NCBI RefSeq assembly: GCF_003012795.1
Contig: NZ_PXYH01000011.1
Span: 62,001 to 126,000, forward strand
Source of the DNA: Zobellella taiwanensis
GTDB taxonomy: Bacteria > Pseudomonadota > Gammaproteobacteria > Enterobacterales > Aeromonadaceae
Direction: 5' to 3'
DNA length: 64,000 nt
The notes under the pieces are model-generated. The model was not told the origin of the DNA. It saw only the letters and a program-made list of their open reading frames with translations, and did not search any database. The position numbers and the translations under genes are program-made. Positions 48,304-58,156 of this stretch are shown here, piece by piece; positions within the stretch are counted from its first letter, which is position 1, and each line of letters begins with the position of its first letter.

Positions 48304-49149
48304 TTATACCAGCTTGCCCGCCCGATAATCCATTATCGCCTGCTCAATTTCGGCCACCGAATTCATCACGAAGGGACCGTACTGCACCACCGGCTCCGCC
48401 AGCGGCCGGCCCGCCAGCAGCAGTACACGGGCGCCCTGTTCGCCCGCCTCCAGCATCAGCTCGTCGCCTTCGCCCAGCAGTACGGTGTGCTCCGCCGCCA
48501 TTGTCTGGCCGGCTAGCCGCACCTCCCCCTCGAAGGGGTACACCAGGGCGCTGAGTTCGGCGGCCAGGGGCAGTGCCAGCTGGGTGTTGGGAGCCAGGCG
48601 GATATCGGCAATCAGCGGCTGGGTATGGGGGCTGTGGATGGGACCCGACAGCGGTTGTCCGGCCAGCTCCAGCTCGCCCGCCAGCAGGATGAGTTCGCCG
48701 CCGGCGTCCAGGGCCGCCCTGGGCAGACTGGCCGCGGGGATGTCCCGATAGCGGGCCGGCTGCATCTTGAGGGCGGCGGGCAGGTTGAGCCAAATCTGGA
48801 AGCCGCGCATCCGGCCCGCTTCCTGCCTGGGCATCTCCGAGTGGATAACGCCCCGACCGGCGGTCATCCACTGCACGTCGCCCGGGCCCAGGTGTCCCTC
48901 GTTGCCCATATGATCCCGGTGCAGCATGTGGCCGTCGAGCATGTAGGTGATGGTCTCGAAACCCCGGTGCGGGTGGTCGGGAAAGCCGGCGATGTAGTCG
49001 GCGGCATCCATCGAGGAGAAGTTGTCCATCATCAGGTAGGGATCCATCCGCTGGTCGGGTCCCTGGCCCAGGGCGCGCTTGAGGCGCACGCCGGCACCAT
49101 CGCGGGTTTCCTGGGCCGGATAGTGTTGGATCGGTGTTCTGCTGCTCAT
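48304..49149 (-). CDS. Pirin-family protein
   Basis: A 281-residue bicupin. The N-terminal metal-site residues lie in FPDHPHRGFETITYMLDGHML, HRDHMGNEG and VQWMTAGRGVIHSEMP; this is closer to the YhhW-type pirin core than the other pirin at 8517. It overlaps the glutathionyl-hydroquinone reductase gene (ATGA), so both may act on quinones or flavonoid-like compounds; inferred from linkage. Confidence 0.9.
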   Translation of the reverse strand: MSSRTPIQHYPAQETRDGAGVRLKRALGQGPDQRMDPYLMMDNFSSMDAADYIAGFPDHPHRGFETITYMLDGHMLHRDHMGNEGHLGPGDVQWMTAGRGVIHSEMPRQEAGRMRGFQIWLNLPAALKMQPARYRDIPAASLPRAALDAGGELILLAGELELAGQPLSGPIHSPHTQPLIADIRLAPNTQLALPLAAELSALVYPFEGEVRLAGQTMAAEHTVLLGEGDELMLEAGEQGARVLLLAGRPLAEPVVQYGPFVMNSVAEIEQAIMDYRAGKLV

Positions 49150-50144
49150 ACCTGGTTCTCCTGGCTCAGTGAGGCGCGGTCGTGGGGCCGGGTCCAGTCC
49201 TGTTGCGGCCCTGTCGATACTACGCCGTGGGGGTTGATGGTCGGATGGCTGCGGAAATAGTGGTGGCGGATGTGTTGCAGATCGGTGGTGGCGGCGATGC
49301 CGTCGGTCTGGTACAGGTCGCGCAGGTAGCCGTAGAGCGTCGGATATTCGGCAATTTTACGCCGATCGCACTTGAAATGGGTGTGATAGACGGCGTCGAA
49401 GCGGACCAGGGTGGTCCACAGCCGGATGTCCGCCTCGGTCAGCCGATCGCCCAGCAGGTAACGCCGGTCGGACAGCCGCCGCTCAAGCCGTTCCAGCCCC
49501 TCGAACAGGGTTGTGACCGCCTCGTCGTAGGCATCCTGGCCGGTGGCGAAACCGGCCTTGTAGACGCCGTTGTTAATCTGGTCGTAGACCCAGGTATTGA
49601 GCTCGTCGATATCCTGGCGCAGCGCTGGCGGGTAGTAGTCGCCGGGTTTGGCGCCGAGGCCGTCGAAGGCGCCGTTCAGCATGCGGATGATGTCGGCGGA
49701 TTCGTTGCTGACGATGGTCTGCCGCTGCTTGTCCCACAGCACCGGCACCGTGACCCGGCCGGAGTAACGGGCGTCTGCCTTGAGATAGAGCTGATACAGG
49801 AAGTCGAGGCCATAAAGATCGTCGCCGGTGGCGCCCTCGAAATCGGTGGCGAAGGTCCAGCCGTGTTCCCGCATTACCGGGTGCACCACCGACACCGAGA
49901 TCCTCTCCTCCAGCCCCTTCAGGCGGCGCAGGATCAGGGTGCGGTGGGCCCAGGGACAGGCCAGGGATACATAGAGGTGATAACGGCCCGCCTCGGCGCG
50001 AAAGCCCGCCTGGCCACTGGGGCCGGCTTCGCCGGTCGGGGTAATCCAGTGGCGAAACTGACTCTCGCTGCGCTCGAAACGGCCGCGGGTGGCCTTGGTG
50101 TCGTACCAGACGTCGTGCCAGACGCCTTCTACCAGCTTGCCCAT
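49146..50144 (-). CDS. Glutathionyl-hydroquinone reductase (YqjG/ECM4-like GST)
   Basis: A 332-residue member of the Xi-class glutathione transferases. The catalytic cysteine is in YVSLACPWAHRTLILRRLKGL, the substrate-specific YLKADARYSGRVTVPVLWDK and IVSNESADIIRMLN follow, and the helical domain has DLNTWVYDQINNGVYKAGFA. It reduces glutathionyl-hydroquinones, a quinone-detoxification step. Translationally coupled to the downstream pirin. Confidence 0.92.
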   Translation of the reverse strand: MGKLVEGVWHDVWYDTKATRGRFERSESQFRHWITPTGEAGPSGQAGFRAEAGRYHLYVSLACPWAHRTLILRRLKGLEERISVSVVHPVMREHGWTFATDFEGATGDDLYGLDFLYQLYLKADARYSGRVTVPVLWDKQRQTIVSNESADIIRMLNGAFDGLGAKPGDYYPPALRQDIDELNTWVYDQINNGVYKAGFATGQDAYDEAVTTLFEGLERLERRLSDRRYLLGDRLTEADIRLWTTLVRFDAVYHTHFKCDRRKIAEYPTLYGYLRDLYQTDGIAATTDLQHIRHHYFRSHPTINPHGVVSTGPQQDWTRPHDRASLSQENQV

Positions 50145-50244
50145 GTGCTGACTCCTGTAATGGGGATAACAGGGCCATTGTGGCGCACTGGGCGGGTATC
50201 GCCAGCGGGGATATTAGAGCCAGTTGTTCAGGAAATTTGAATAT

Positions 50245-50270
50245 GCGGCCTGCCGCCTCTGGCAGGCCGC
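50245..50270 (-). terminator. Intrinsic terminator after trxC
   Basis: GCGGCCTGCC-N6-GGCAGGCCGC, a perfect 10-base stem 11 bases past the trxC stop. On the reverse strand it is followed by AT-rich sequence with only short T-runs. Confidence 0.7.
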
Positions 50271-50280
50271 GCCGGCGCGC

Positions 50281-50712
50281 TCAGTAAAACCGGCCAAGCC
50301 ACTGGCGCAACTGTCCGGCGGGCAGGGCGCCGGACTGGCGGGCCAGTTCCTGGCCGCCGGAGAAGACGATCAGGGTGGGGATGGAGCGGATGCCGAAGCG
50401 GGCCGCCGCCTGGGGATGGGCTTCGGTGTCCAGCTTGGCCAGGCGCAGCCGGCCCTGCAGCTCGCCGGCGGCGGCCTCGAACACCGGCGCCATCATTTTG
50501 CAGGGGCCGCACCAGGGCGCCCAGAAGTCCACCACCAGGGGCAGGGTCTCGTGGGCCAGCAGGCGCTCGAGCCGGGGGCCATCGAGGGTAAGCGGGCCGG
50601 CCGGCAGCAGGGCGGTCTTGCATTTGCCGCACTGGGGCTCCTGTTGCAGCCGGGTTGCCGGCACCCGGTTCTTGGCCCCGCAGGCCGGACAGATCAGGTA
50701 GTACTCGCTCAT
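50281..50712 (-). CDS. trxC: Thioredoxin 2
   Basis: A 143-residue thioredoxin with an N-terminal zinc ribbon (CPACGAKN ... CGKCKTAL, two CxxC pairs) and the redox site VDFWAPWCGPCKMMAPV, which identify TrxC rather than TrxA. IRSIPTLIVFSGG holds the cis-proline. It reduces protein disulfides, especially under oxidative stress. Confidence 0.94.
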   Translation of the reverse strand: MSEYYLICPACGAKNRVPATRLQQEPQCGKCKTALLPAGPLTLDGPRLERLLAHETLPLVVDFWAPWCGPCKMMAPVFEAAAGELQGRLRLAKLDTEAHPQAAARFGIRSIPTLIVFSGGQELARQSGALPAGQLRQWLGRFY

Positions 50713-50716
50713 GGCA

Positions 50717-51124
50717 TCAGTCCTCGTCGGCCAGCCGGTAGTCCAGGACGTAGTCGCTGCCGGTCAGGGTGAGCCTGCCCTGCTGATGTTCGACGGCGGC
50801 GCCGCCGCCGAGGGTGGCCAGCACGGCGGCTTCTATCTGCTGGATGTCGGGAGGGCAGGCCATCTTGGTGCTGGCCAGGGGATCGGCCCTGAGCCGCTCC
50901 CGTTCGAGTCGGGCGCTGCCGAAGAAGCGGTTGCAGCCGGCCAGGCCGCTGACCGCCATGTGCTCGCCGATGATCAGTTCTGAGCCGATGCCGGCATCGA
51001 CCGGCTCGCCGTTGATGCTGGCCAGGGCCCAGCGCTGGTGCTGCAGTTCGGATTCGGTGGTGGCCAGGCCGCCGGCGCAGGCGGTCAGCAACAGGGCGGT
51101 GGTGGCGGCAATCGCGGATTTCAT
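50717..51124 (-). CDS. META-domain lipoprotein (HslJ-like)
   Basis: A 135-residue protein with lipobox LLLTAC-AGG and a META domain: QRWALASINGEPV, LSGLAGCNRFFGSA and LASTKMACPPDIQQIE, including the two conserved cysteines. Likely an outer-membrane lipoprotein connected with heat or antibiotic stress in related HslJ proteins. Four bases separate it from trxC, so they are probably co-transcribed. Confidence 0.88.
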   Translation of the reverse strand: MKSAIAATTALLLTACAGGLATTESELQHQRWALASINGEPVDAGIGSELIIGEHMAVSGLAGCNRFFGSARLERERLRADPLASTKMACPPDIQQIEAAVLATLGGGAAVEHQQGRLTLTGSDYVLDYRLADED

Positions 51125-51134
51125 GGGGTGCTCC

Positions 51135-52124
51135 TTAGTTGATTTGGTTGTCGCAGGGCTGCCGGCGTGACAGCCGCAGCAGGTTGTCGAGAGTGGTGTG
51201 GGCGATGGCGGCCAGGGCTTCCCGGGTGAGGAAGGCCTGGTGCCCGGTCATGATGACGTTGGGGTAGGCGGACAGCAGGTGGAAGGTGTTGTCGCGGATG
51301 ATCTCGCTGGACTTGTCGGTGAAGAACAGGTTTTCCTCTTCTTCATAGACGTCCAGGCCGAGGGCGCCAATCCGGCCGCTGTTGATGGCCTCGATGGCGT
51401 CGTCGGCGTTGAGCAGACCTCCCCGGCTGGTGTTGATGATCATCACCCCGTCCTTCATGCGGGCGAAGCTGTCGCGGTTGAGCAGGTGGTGGTTTTCCCG
51501 GAACAGGGGGCAATGCAGGCTGATCACGTCGGCCCGGGCGAACAGCTCGGCCAGGGGCACATAGCGGGTGCCCAGGGCCAGGGCCTCCGGGTTTTCGTGC
51601 GGATCGTGGGCCAGCAGCTCCATGCCCAGCCCCCTGAGGATGCGCAGGGTCGCCACCCCTATCTTGCCGGTGCCGATCACGCCGGCGGTTTTGCCGTGCA
51701 TGTTGAAGCCGACCAGGCCGTTGAGGGAGAAGTTGGCATCCCGGGTGCGCTGATAGGCCTTGTGGATATGGCGGTTGAGGGTGAGCATCAGCCCCACCGT
51801 ATGCTCGGCCACTGCCTCGGGGGAGTAGGCGGGCACCCGCACTACCGTCATGCCCGCCGCCCGGGCGGCATCCAGATCCACGTTGTTGTAACCGGCGCAG
51901 CGCAGGGCGATAAAGCGCACCCCGCCGGCGGCCAGCACCCGGATGACCTCGGCGTCGACCTTGTCGTTGACGAACACGCAGACGGCGTCAAAGCCCCGGC
52001 CCAGGGCGGCGGTCTGGGCCTCGAGCCGGACATCGAACCAGGTGATGTCGAAACCATAGCCGGCGTTCTGCTCGGCGAAGGGCTGCCGCATATAGGGTTG
52101 GCTGCTGAAAAAGGCGATCTTCAC
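51135..52124 (-). CDS. ldhA: D-lactate dehydrogenase (fermentative, NAD-dependent)
   Basis: A 329-residue D-2-hydroxyacid dehydrogenase, the same length as E. coli LdhA. NAD site GKTAGVIGTGKIGVATLRIL; catalytic triad Arg in IINTSRGGLLN, Glu in DVYEEEENLFF and His in VIMTGHQAFLT. KIAFFSSQPYMRQPF is the typical N-terminus, so the GTG at 52124 (GAGGAG upstream) is the start. Reduces pyruvate to D-lactate. Confidence 0.93.
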   Translation of the reverse strand: MKIAFFSSQPYMRQPFAEQNAGYGFDITWFDVRLEAQTAALGRGFDAVCVFVNDKVDAEVIRVLAAGGVRFIALRCAGYNNVDLDAARAAGMTVVRVPAYSPEAVAEHTVGLMLTLNRHIHKAYQRTRDANFSLNGLVGFNMHGKTAGVIGTGKIGVATLRILRGLGMELLAHDPHENPEALALGTRYVPLAELFARADVISLHCPLFRENHHLLNRDSFARMKDGVMIINTSRGGLLNADDAIEAINSGRIGALGLDVYEEEENLFFTDKSSEIIRDNTFHLLSAYPNVIMTGHQAFLTREALAAIAHTTLDNLLRLSRRQPCDNQIN

Positions 52125-52183
52125 CGGATCGTACTCCTCGCTGCGGGTTGATACAGGGATACTGTGCGGTCGCCGCCGTTTTT

Positions 52184-53038
52184 TCAAGGGCGGGTCCCCG
52201 GGTGCCAGTAATGGTCCGGCAAGCGGCGGCTCGCCTCGGTCAGATCCGGGTTGGCCAGCTCCAGGCGCAAGCGCCGCTCCGCCTGTAATTGCCGCAGGCT
52301 GTCGCGGATCAGCGGGTGGCCTTCGAACAGGGCCAGGAAGCTGCCATCGGCATAGGCCTGCTCCAGCCCCCGCGTGAGCGCCTCGGCCAGCCTGGGGGCC
52401 TCGGGGCTGACGAAGAAATAGACGGCGAAGGGGTAGTGCAGCAACAGCCGGGGCTCCACCATCAGTTGCGGGTAGTCCCGGCTCCGGGCGGCCAGCTCGC
52501 CAAAGGCTTCCACCGGGCTGCGCGGATAGTAGTCCACGTGCTGGTTGCGGTTGAGCATGTCAAGGATGGAGGCGCGGCGGGCGGCGCTGATGTTGAGCCC
52601 TGCGCCCCTGAGGATGTCGATGTCGCTCCAGCCGATGCCCTGCACCCCGGTAAAGGCGGCCAGTGCGGCCAGGCTGTCCACCTGTGCGAACTCGGTCTGG
52701 CGTGCCTGATTGATGATCAGCACCCGCAGGCCGGACAGGCCGCGCAGCAGCGGCACCCGCACCGGCAGCAGATTTTGCTCGTATTCGGAGGAGGTGCCCA
52801 TCCAGGCCAGATTGATGGGTTCGCCCCGCAGCAGCATCTGGGCCTGCCGGTGCTGGGTTTCGTTGAGGGCGACGGGGTTGATGGTGAAGGCCTCGCCGCT
52901 TTTTTCCAGAGCCAGCTGCAATACCTGACGGTAGTAGCCGTGGTGGGGGGGCGCCGGCTCGGGCTGGGGGATATTGACCACCAGTCCGGCCCGGGCGGAC
53001 AGGCTGAACAGGGCCAGCAGCAGCAGAAGTCTGTACAT
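52184..53038 (-). CDS. Periplasmic amino-acid-binding-protein-like protein
   Basis: A 284-residue secreted protein; the signal peptide ends LSARA-GLV. The remainder has the SBP_bac_3-like layout (LVVNIPQPEPAPPHHGYYRQVLQLALEKSG at the start, the aromatic-rich RSPVEAFGELAARSRDYPQLMVEPRLLLHYPFAVYFFV later). No transporter genes adjoin, so it could be an orphan sensor or scavenging protein; ligand unknown. Confidence 0.75.
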   Translation of the reverse strand: MYRLLLLLALFSLSARAGLVVNIPQPEPAPPHHGYYRQVLQLALEKSGEAFTINPVALNETQHRQAQMLLRGEPINLAWMGTSSEYEQNLLPVRVPLLRGLSGLRVLIINQARQTEFAQVDSLAALAAFTGVQGIGWSDIDILRGAGLNISAARRASILDMLNRNQHVDYYPRSPVEAFGELAARSRDYPQLMVEPRLLLHYPFAVYFFVSPEAPRLAEALTRGLEQAYADGSFLALFEGHPLIRDSLRQLQAERRLRLELANPDLTEASRRLPDHYWHPGTRP

Positions 53039-53155
53039 GATGCCGTTTCCTTGCTGAAGTAGGGATTCTGGGTTAGTGATAGACTCAATCTACCCTGAGT
53101 GGCGGTATCTTGTCCCGCCGGGCCGGTGTTTTTATGGTGGTATAGGGAGACCTTG

Positions 53156-53845
53156 ATGCAAGTGATGATTTTGGCCGGTCGGCCCGGCATGCTGGATGCG
53201 CGGATTGAAAGCGCCATCGGCAAGCGGCCGGTCAGCCGGCCCCAGTACTGCAGTGTGGACGGCCTGAGCGACGATGTCCAGGTGTCTGCCCGCTATCACG
53301 GCGGGCCCGAACGGGCGCTGCATTATTATCCCCGTGAGCACTATGAGTTCTGGCGCTGCTGGTTTCAGGGCATGGGGCTGACCCGGACCCGGACCCTGCT
53401 GGGGCCGGGCGCCTTCGGCGAGAACCTGTCCGGGACGGGCTTGCTGGAGAGCGAGGCCTGTATCGGCGATATCTACCGGCTGGGAGAGGCCCTGGTGCAG
53501 ATCAGCCAGCCCCGCTCGCCCTGCTACAAGCTGAATGCCCGTTTTGGCTATGATTTTTTCTCGGTGCTGGTGCAGGCCAACGGCCGGGCCGGATGGTTGC
53601 TGCGGGTACTGGAGGAAGGGGAGGTGATGCCTGCCTCGGCATTGACCCTGGTGGATCGGCCCTGCCCGGAGATGCCGGTGAAGCGGGCCGGCGACATAGT
53701 GTTCAACCAGGCTTTCGATCGGGCAGGTCTTGCCGAGTTGGCGGAATTGGATTGTTTATCAGCCAGTTGGCGTAAAAAAGCAGCGGATTACCTGGCTGCG
53801 GGGCGGGTGGATGACTGGACCGGTCGATTGTTGGGCCCCAAATAA
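53156..53845 (+). CDS. MOSC-domain protein (YiiM-like)
   Basis: A 229-residue MOSC protein: [43 protein letters not shown] and the reactive cysteine in [19 protein letters not shown] are YiiM features. YiiM uses molybdenum cofactor to detoxify N-hydroxylated base analogues. Start at 53156 preceded by GGGAGA; an in-frame extension lacks similarity. Divergent from the SBP-like gene. Confidence 0.9.
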   Translation: MQVMILAGRPGMLDARIESAIGKRPVSRPQYCSVDGLSDDVQVSARYHGGPERALHYYPREHYEFWRCWFQGMGLTRTRTLLGPGAFGENLSGTGLLESEACIGDIYRLGEALVQISQPRSPCYKLNARFGYDFFSVLVQANGRAGWLLRVLEEGEVMPASALTLVDRPCPEMPVKRAGDIVFNQAFDRAGLAELAELDCLSASWRKKAADYLAAGRVDDWTGRLLGPK

Positions 53846-53865
53846 GGTTTTTGCACAAAAAGAGC

Positions 53866-53894
53866 TTGCAAGGCCTTCGCCGTTTATGTACATT
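53866..53894 (+). promoter_or_regulatory. Sigma-70 promoter of tRNA-Pro
   Basis: TTGCAA at 53866-53871 and TACATT at 53889-53894 are exactly 17 bases apart, followed by a GC-rich discriminator, typical of stringently controlled stable-RNA promoters. The tRNA begins 14 bases after the -10 element. Confidence 0.8.
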
Positions 53895-53907
53895 CTCGCC
53901 CCGTTGA

Positions 53908-53984
<77 letters not shown>

Positions 53985-53992
53985 GATTCCGA

Positions 53993-54020
53993 AAAGCCCC
54001 GCAGAAATGCGGGGCTTTTT
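53993..54020 (+). terminator. Intrinsic terminator after tRNA-Pro
   Basis: AAAGCCCCGC-N6-GCGGGGCTTT with a T-run, nine bases after the tRNA. The A-run on the other side also lets it end the LysR fragment on the reverse strand. Confidence 0.9.
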
Positions 54021-54025
54021 GCTGT

Positions 54026-54424
54026 TTATCCGCACCTCACCAGAGGGCCGCCCAGGCCCGCCTCCGAAGGACGTTCTTCCTGCCGGGACTCTTCCTCGGC
54101 CTGCCGTTGCAGCCAGGCCAGCAGCTCCGGCGCGCCCGCCTTGTTCAGCACCCGGCGGGGATACACCACGAAATAGGACTTGTTGAGCGGCAACGCCAGG
54201 GAAGACAGGGCCACCAGCCGTCCCTGGCGCAGCTCCTCCCGGATCAGGGAGCGCTGCCCCAGCAATATGCCCCGGCCGGCGAGGGCGGCGTCTATCGCCA
54301 TGGCCGACAGGTTGAACGCCGGCCCCGGGTTGGGTGGCCGGCGGGTGATGCCGGCCGCCAGCAGCCATTCGCTCCAGTCCGGCAGAAAGCGGCCGTCGCG
54401 TCCCCAGTCCACGTGGATCATCAT
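54026..54424 (-). pseudogene. C-terminal fragment of a LysR-family regulator
   Basis: The 132 residues correspond only to the second half of a LysR effector domain: [32 protein letters not shown] followed by [28 protein letters not shown]. The helix-turn-helix and first half of the effector domain are missing. Homology stops around base 54430, where an unrelated oxygenase-like piece on the other strand begins. A deletion joining two genes explains both fragments. Confidence 0.75.
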
Positions 54425-54456
54425 GGTGCTCTCGGTCTGTCCCTGGTAGGCCGATC

Positions 54457-54819
54457 ATGTCGGTGGCCCGCAGCGGCGCCCTGGTGCTGCCCGGCTTTAT
54501 GAAGCCGGAAGCGGTGGCGCAGGTGAAGCAGGAAGGGCTGGACAAGCAGCATCTGGCCTATTACACCGCCAGCCGGCACAACGTTTACCTGGCACAGCCT
54601 GATCCTGCCTTCGCGGAGGATCATCAGCGCAACCTCACCGTCGTGTCGTCCAAGGGATGCATTACCACAACACAGTTGCATCAGGCGGCGGGAGTAGTTT
54701 CCGTCGCCGACGGGGAGTACGACATAGAGGTGTCTATGGATACGATAGTACTGGCAGTATTGCTGATGATAGGGTTGAGCCTGGCGCGGGTGCCGGTGGT
54801 GATCGCCCAGGTGCTGTAG
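54457..54819 (+). pseudogene. Fragment of a HalD/BesD-like 2-oxoglutarate/Fe(II) oxygenase
   Basis: The first 75 residues ([20 protein letters not shown], then LAYYTASRHNVYLAQPDPAF and RNLTVVSSKGCITT) resemble, from memory, the N-terminus of the HalD/BesD halogenase-like oxygenase family. After about base 54672 the reading frame continues with unrelated sequence, and the iron-binding HxD...H core is absent. A deletion or frameshift inside the gene has removed the catalytic part. Confidence 0.55.
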
Positions 54820-54857
54820 TGGCCGGCCGGGGACGGGGCAGGGCCCTGTCCCCGCCG

Positions 54858-55073
54858 TTATTCCGTCACCACCACGTCCTGGCCGTTGAAGCTGACGCTC
54901 TGGCCGGCCGTGATTTTGCAGCGCTTGCGTACCTCCACCTCGCCGTTCACCCTAACCTGGCCGTCGTCGATCACCATTTTGGCCATGGCGCCGGTGTCGC
55001 ACCAGCCCAGCACCTTGAGCAGGTTGTGCAGGGGGATAAAGGGGTGGCCTTCGAGGCTGAATTGTTCACTCAT
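54858..55073 (-). CDS. ybcJ: YbcJ-family S4 RNA-binding protein
   Basis: A 71-residue S4-like protein, MSEQFSLEGHPFIPLHNLLK..., with MVIDDGQVRVNGEVEVRKRCKI as the RNA-binding element. Length and sequence fit E. coli YbcJ (about 70 residues), thought to bind structured RNA. The start at 55073 excludes a 14-residue upstream extension without similarity. Confidence 0.9.
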   Translation of the reverse strand: MSEQFSLEGHPFIPLHNLLKVLGWCDTGAMAKMVIDDGQVRVNGEVEVRKRCKITAGQSVSFNGQDVVVTE

Positions 55074-55280
55074 TACGCTTGTTCTCCGGTGGTAAAGGGA
55101 AGGCCATGGTAGCATCCCCGGGCACTGTGCCGGCAGGGGAGATGGCGCCGATTTTTGTGTACCAGGTCTTTGTTATTTGTGAACAGATTGGGCAGTATTA
55201 GGGATTCCTACGAGACGATGGCATGTGCATCGCATTGACCGTCTTTCTCGCCCACCCTGCCATTCGACCAAGAGGTGCCT

Positions 55281-56414
55281 ATGTCCGGATTATTGTCCCA
55301 TGTCGACCCTGATGGCCTGCTGGAGTATTCGGTGGTGTACACCGACCGTTCCCTCAACCACATGTCCCAACGTTTCCAGCAGGTGATGCGGGATATTTCC
55401 GTCGGCCTCAAGGGCCTGTACCGGGCCGAGTCCGTGGTGGTGGTGCCGGGCAGCGGCACCTTCGGCATGGAGGCGGTGGCCCGCCAGTTTGCCACCGGCA
55501 AGCGCTGCCTGGTGATCCGTAACGGCTGGTTCAGCTACCGCTGGAGCCAGATTTTCGAGGCCGGCGCCATCCCCGCCGAAGAAAAGGTACTCAAGGCCCG
55601 GCCTGTTGCGGCGGGGCACCAGGCGGCCTTTGCCCCCGCGCCCATCGAGGAGGTGGTGGCCGCCATAAGGGCGGACAAGCCGGATCTGGTGTTCGCCGCC
55701 CATGTGGAAACCGCCGCCGGCCTGTTGCTGCCCGATGACTATATCCGGGCGCTGGCCGAGGCCGTGCATGAGGTGGGCGGAATGCTGGTGCTCGACTGCA
55801 TCGCCTCCGGCACCCTCTGGGTGGACATGGCCGACTGCGGGGTGGACGTGCTGTTGAGCGCCCCCCAGAAGGGCTGGAGCAGCTCGCCCTGCTGCGGCCT
55901 GGTGATGCTGAGCAAGCTTGCCCGGGAACGCATCGAACAGACGCAAAGCACCAGCTTTGCCTGTGACCTGAAAAAATGGCTGCAGATCATGGAAGCCTAC
56001 GAACAGGGCGGCCATGCCTATCACGCTACCCTGCCCACCGACGCCCTGATCCGTTTCCGGGATACCCTCAAGGAAACCGAGGCGCTGGGCTTTGGCCCGC
56101 TCAAGGAGCGCCAGCAGCAACTGGGCCGGCGGGTACGCGACCTGCTGGCGGCCCGGGGAATAAAAAGCGTGGCCGCCGACGGCTTTGCCGCCCCCGGGGT
56201 GGTAGTGTGCTATACCGAGGACGCCGGCATCAAAAACGGCAGCAAGTTCGCCGCCGAAGGCCTGCAGATTGCCGCCGGGGTTCCCTTGCAGTGCGACGAG
56301 CCGGCGGATTTCCAGACTTTCCGCCTCGGCCTGTTCGGGCTGGACAAGCTGCAGGATGTGGATCGCACCGTCGCGACCCTGGAGCAGGCCCTGGACCGGG
56401 TATTGCAAGACTAA
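55281..56414 (+). CDS. Class V aminotransferase (serine/alanine-glyoxylate type)
   Basis: A 377-residue PLP enzyme. VVVVPGSGTFGMEAVARQFA binds the cofactor phosphate, LVLDCIASGTLWVDMADCGVD carries the PLP-pyridine aspartate, and LLSAPQKGWSSSPCCGLVML carries the Schiff-base lysine. The family covers alanine-glyoxylate, serine-glyoxylate and related transaminases; the FAAHVETAAGLLLPDDYI segment fits but does not settle the substrate. ATG at 55281 preceded by AGAGG. Confidence 0.88.
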   Translation: MSGLLSHVDPDGLLEYSVVYTDRSLNHMSQRFQQVMRDISVGLKGLYRAESVVVVPGSGTFGMEAVARQFATGKRCLVIRNGWFSYRWSQIFEAGAIPAEEKVLKARPVAAGHQAAFAPAPIEEVVAAIRADKPDLVFAAHVETAAGLLLPDDYIRALAEAVHEVGGMLVLDCIASGTLWVDMADCGVDVLLSAPQKGWSSSPCCGLVMLSKLARERIEQTQSTSFACDLKKWLQIMEAYEQGGHAYHATLPTDALIRFRDTLKETEALGFGPLKERQQQLGRRVRDLLAARGIKSVAADGFAAPGVVVCYTEDAGIKNGSKFAAEGLQIAAGVPLQCDEPADFQTFRLGLFGLDKLQDVDRTVATLEQALDRVLQD

Positions 56415-56436
56415 GCCCGGCTTGCGCCAGCAGCAA

Positions 56437-56464
56437 CAACACGCCGCCCTTGGGCGGCGTGTTG
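56437..56464. terminator. Bidirectional terminator between convergent genes
   Basis: CAACACGCCGCCC-TT-GGGCGGCGTGTTG, a perfect 13-base stem between the aminotransferase and chemoreceptor stops. No long T-run on either side. Confidence 0.75.
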
Positions 56465-56467
56465 CAT

Positions 56468-58156
56468 TCAGGCGGCGCGCACCGGCGAGCCGGTAGGGCC
56501 TAACTCCGGCTCGGCTGGCCCGGCCGCCGGGCCGGCCAGGGTGAAATGGGCTATCTGGCGTGTCAGCTGGTGCGACGACTGGTGCACCCGCTGGCTGCTG
56601 AGGGAAATGAGCTCGGCCACCTGCAGCGCCTCCTGGGCCCCTTCGTTGATGTGGATAAGGTTGCGGTTGATCTCTTCCGCCACCGCCGACTGCTCTTCGG
56701 ATGCGGTGGCGATTTGGGCATTCATGTCGTTGATGCGCTGCACCTCGTCGAGGATTTGCTCCAGATCCCGGCCCGCGGCGCCGACCACGTCCATGCTGAT
56801 GGCCGCCTGCTCCTGGCTGTTGTGCATATGGCCGACCACGGCGGAGGCGTGATTCTGCAACTGCTGGATCATCTGCTGGATTTCGCCGGTGGAATCCTGG
56901 GTCCGCTGGGCCAGGGAGCGTACCTCGTCGGCCACCACGGCAAAGCCCCGGCCGGACTCGCCGGCGCGGGCCGCCTCGATGGCCGCGTTGAGGGCCAGCA
57001 GGTTGGTTTGCTCGGAAATGGTGCGGATCACCTCCACCACCGAGCCTATTTGCTGGGTCTGGGTTTCCAGCTCGCGCATCGCCTTGTCGGCCTCGGCCAC
57101 CGAATCCGCCAGCTGGCGCATGCTGGCGATGCTGCGGGCAACGTCGTCATGGCCCATGCGGGCCTCGCCGTTGGCCTTTTCCGCCGCCCCCGAGGCATCG
57201 TTGGCGTAGCGGGCCACCTCGTGCACCGTGGCGTTCATTTCGTTCATGGCGGTGGCGACCTGGTCGACCTCGGTAAACTGGGCCTGCATGCTGGCCCGGG
57301 TCTGCTTGCTCTGCACGCTGAGCCCTTCGGCTTCTCCGTCGAGCACCAGCGCAGCCTGGCGCACCTGGCGCAGCAGTTCACACAGTTGTTCGCCCATGGC
57401 GTCCACGCCGCGGGACAGCCGGCCGATTTCATCGGTGCGGGTGGCGCCGGTACGGGCGCTGAGATCGCCCTGGCCGAAGCGGCGCACCACATCGCCGACC
57501 CGGGCCACCGAAAAGGTGAGCGAGCGGCTGATGATGAAAATCAGCACCAGGGCGATGGTCATCACCAGGGCCAGCAACAGCAGGGAGCGGGCCGCCTGTT
57601 GCCAGAACAGGGCATCGATATCGCTCAGATAGACGCCGCTGCCAATGACCCAGCCCCAGGGCTCGAACCCCTGTACATAGGAGACCTTCTGCTGCGGGCT
57701 GTCGAACTGGGGGCCGATATAGCGGTATTCCACAAAGCCGGCACCGGCATCGCGCACCCGATCGACCATGGCCTGCCAGTGGTGCTGGCCGTCGGCGTCG
57801 GTGACCTGGGTCATGTCGCGGCCTTCCTCTTCCGGCTTCATCGGATGCAGCACCAGGCGATGCTGCATGTCATTGATCCACATATAGCCCTCGCTGCCGT
57901 AGCGCAGGGCGCCGACCGCCTGCAGGGCCAGTTGCCGGCTTTCCTGCTCGCCCAGGCTCTGACGCTGACGGTGGAAATGGTCGATCAGGGAAACGGCGGT
58001 TTCCACCTGTTCGCGGACCTTTTCCTTGCGCGCGTCCAGCAGTTCCTGGTGCAGTCCGACCATGGCCGAGCCCTGTACCAGCAGGATGCCGATGAACAGG
58101 CTGGCGACCATGGTCAGCAGCTTGTAGCGCAGGCTGAGATTGTTAAAAAGTTGCAT
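56468..58156 (-). CDS. Methyl-accepting chemotaxis protein with single Cache domain
   Basis: A 562-residue chemoreceptor. First membrane helix (about 10-30); periplasmic Cache domain (35-185) with [23 protein letters not shown] and [15 protein letters not shown], the sCache_2 pattern; second membrane helix (190-212); HAMP; signalling domain with [37 protein letters not shown] hairpin tip. Such Cache receptors often sense small carboxylates. The second ATG (58156) has GGAGG at six bases and was chosen. Confidence 0.94.
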   Translation of the reverse strand: MQLFNNLSLRYKLLTMVASLFIGILLVQGSAMVGLHQELLDARKEKVREQVETAVSLIDHFHRQRQSLGEQESRQLALQAVGALRYGSEGYMWINDMQHRLVLHPMKPEEEGRDMTQVTDADGQHHWQAMVDRVRDAGAGFVEYRYIGPQFDSPQQKVSYVQGFEPWGWVIGSGVYLSDIDALFWQQAARSLLLLALVMTIALVLIFIISRSLTFSVARVGDVVRRFGQGDLSARTGATRTDEIGRLSRGVDAMGEQLCELLRQVRQAALVLDGEAEGLSVQSKQTRASMQAQFTEVDQVATAMNEMNATVHEVARYANDASGAAEKANGEARMGHDDVARSIASMRQLADSVAEADKAMRELETQTQQIGSVVEVIRTISEQTNLLALNAAIEAARAGESGRGFAVVADEVRSLAQRTQDSTGEIQQMIQQLQNHASAVVGHMHNSQEQAAISMDVVGAAGRDLEQILDEVQRINDMNAQIATASEEQSAVAEEINRNLIHINEGAQEALQVAELISLSSQRVHQSSHQLTRQIAHFTLAGPAAGPAEPELGPTGSPVRAA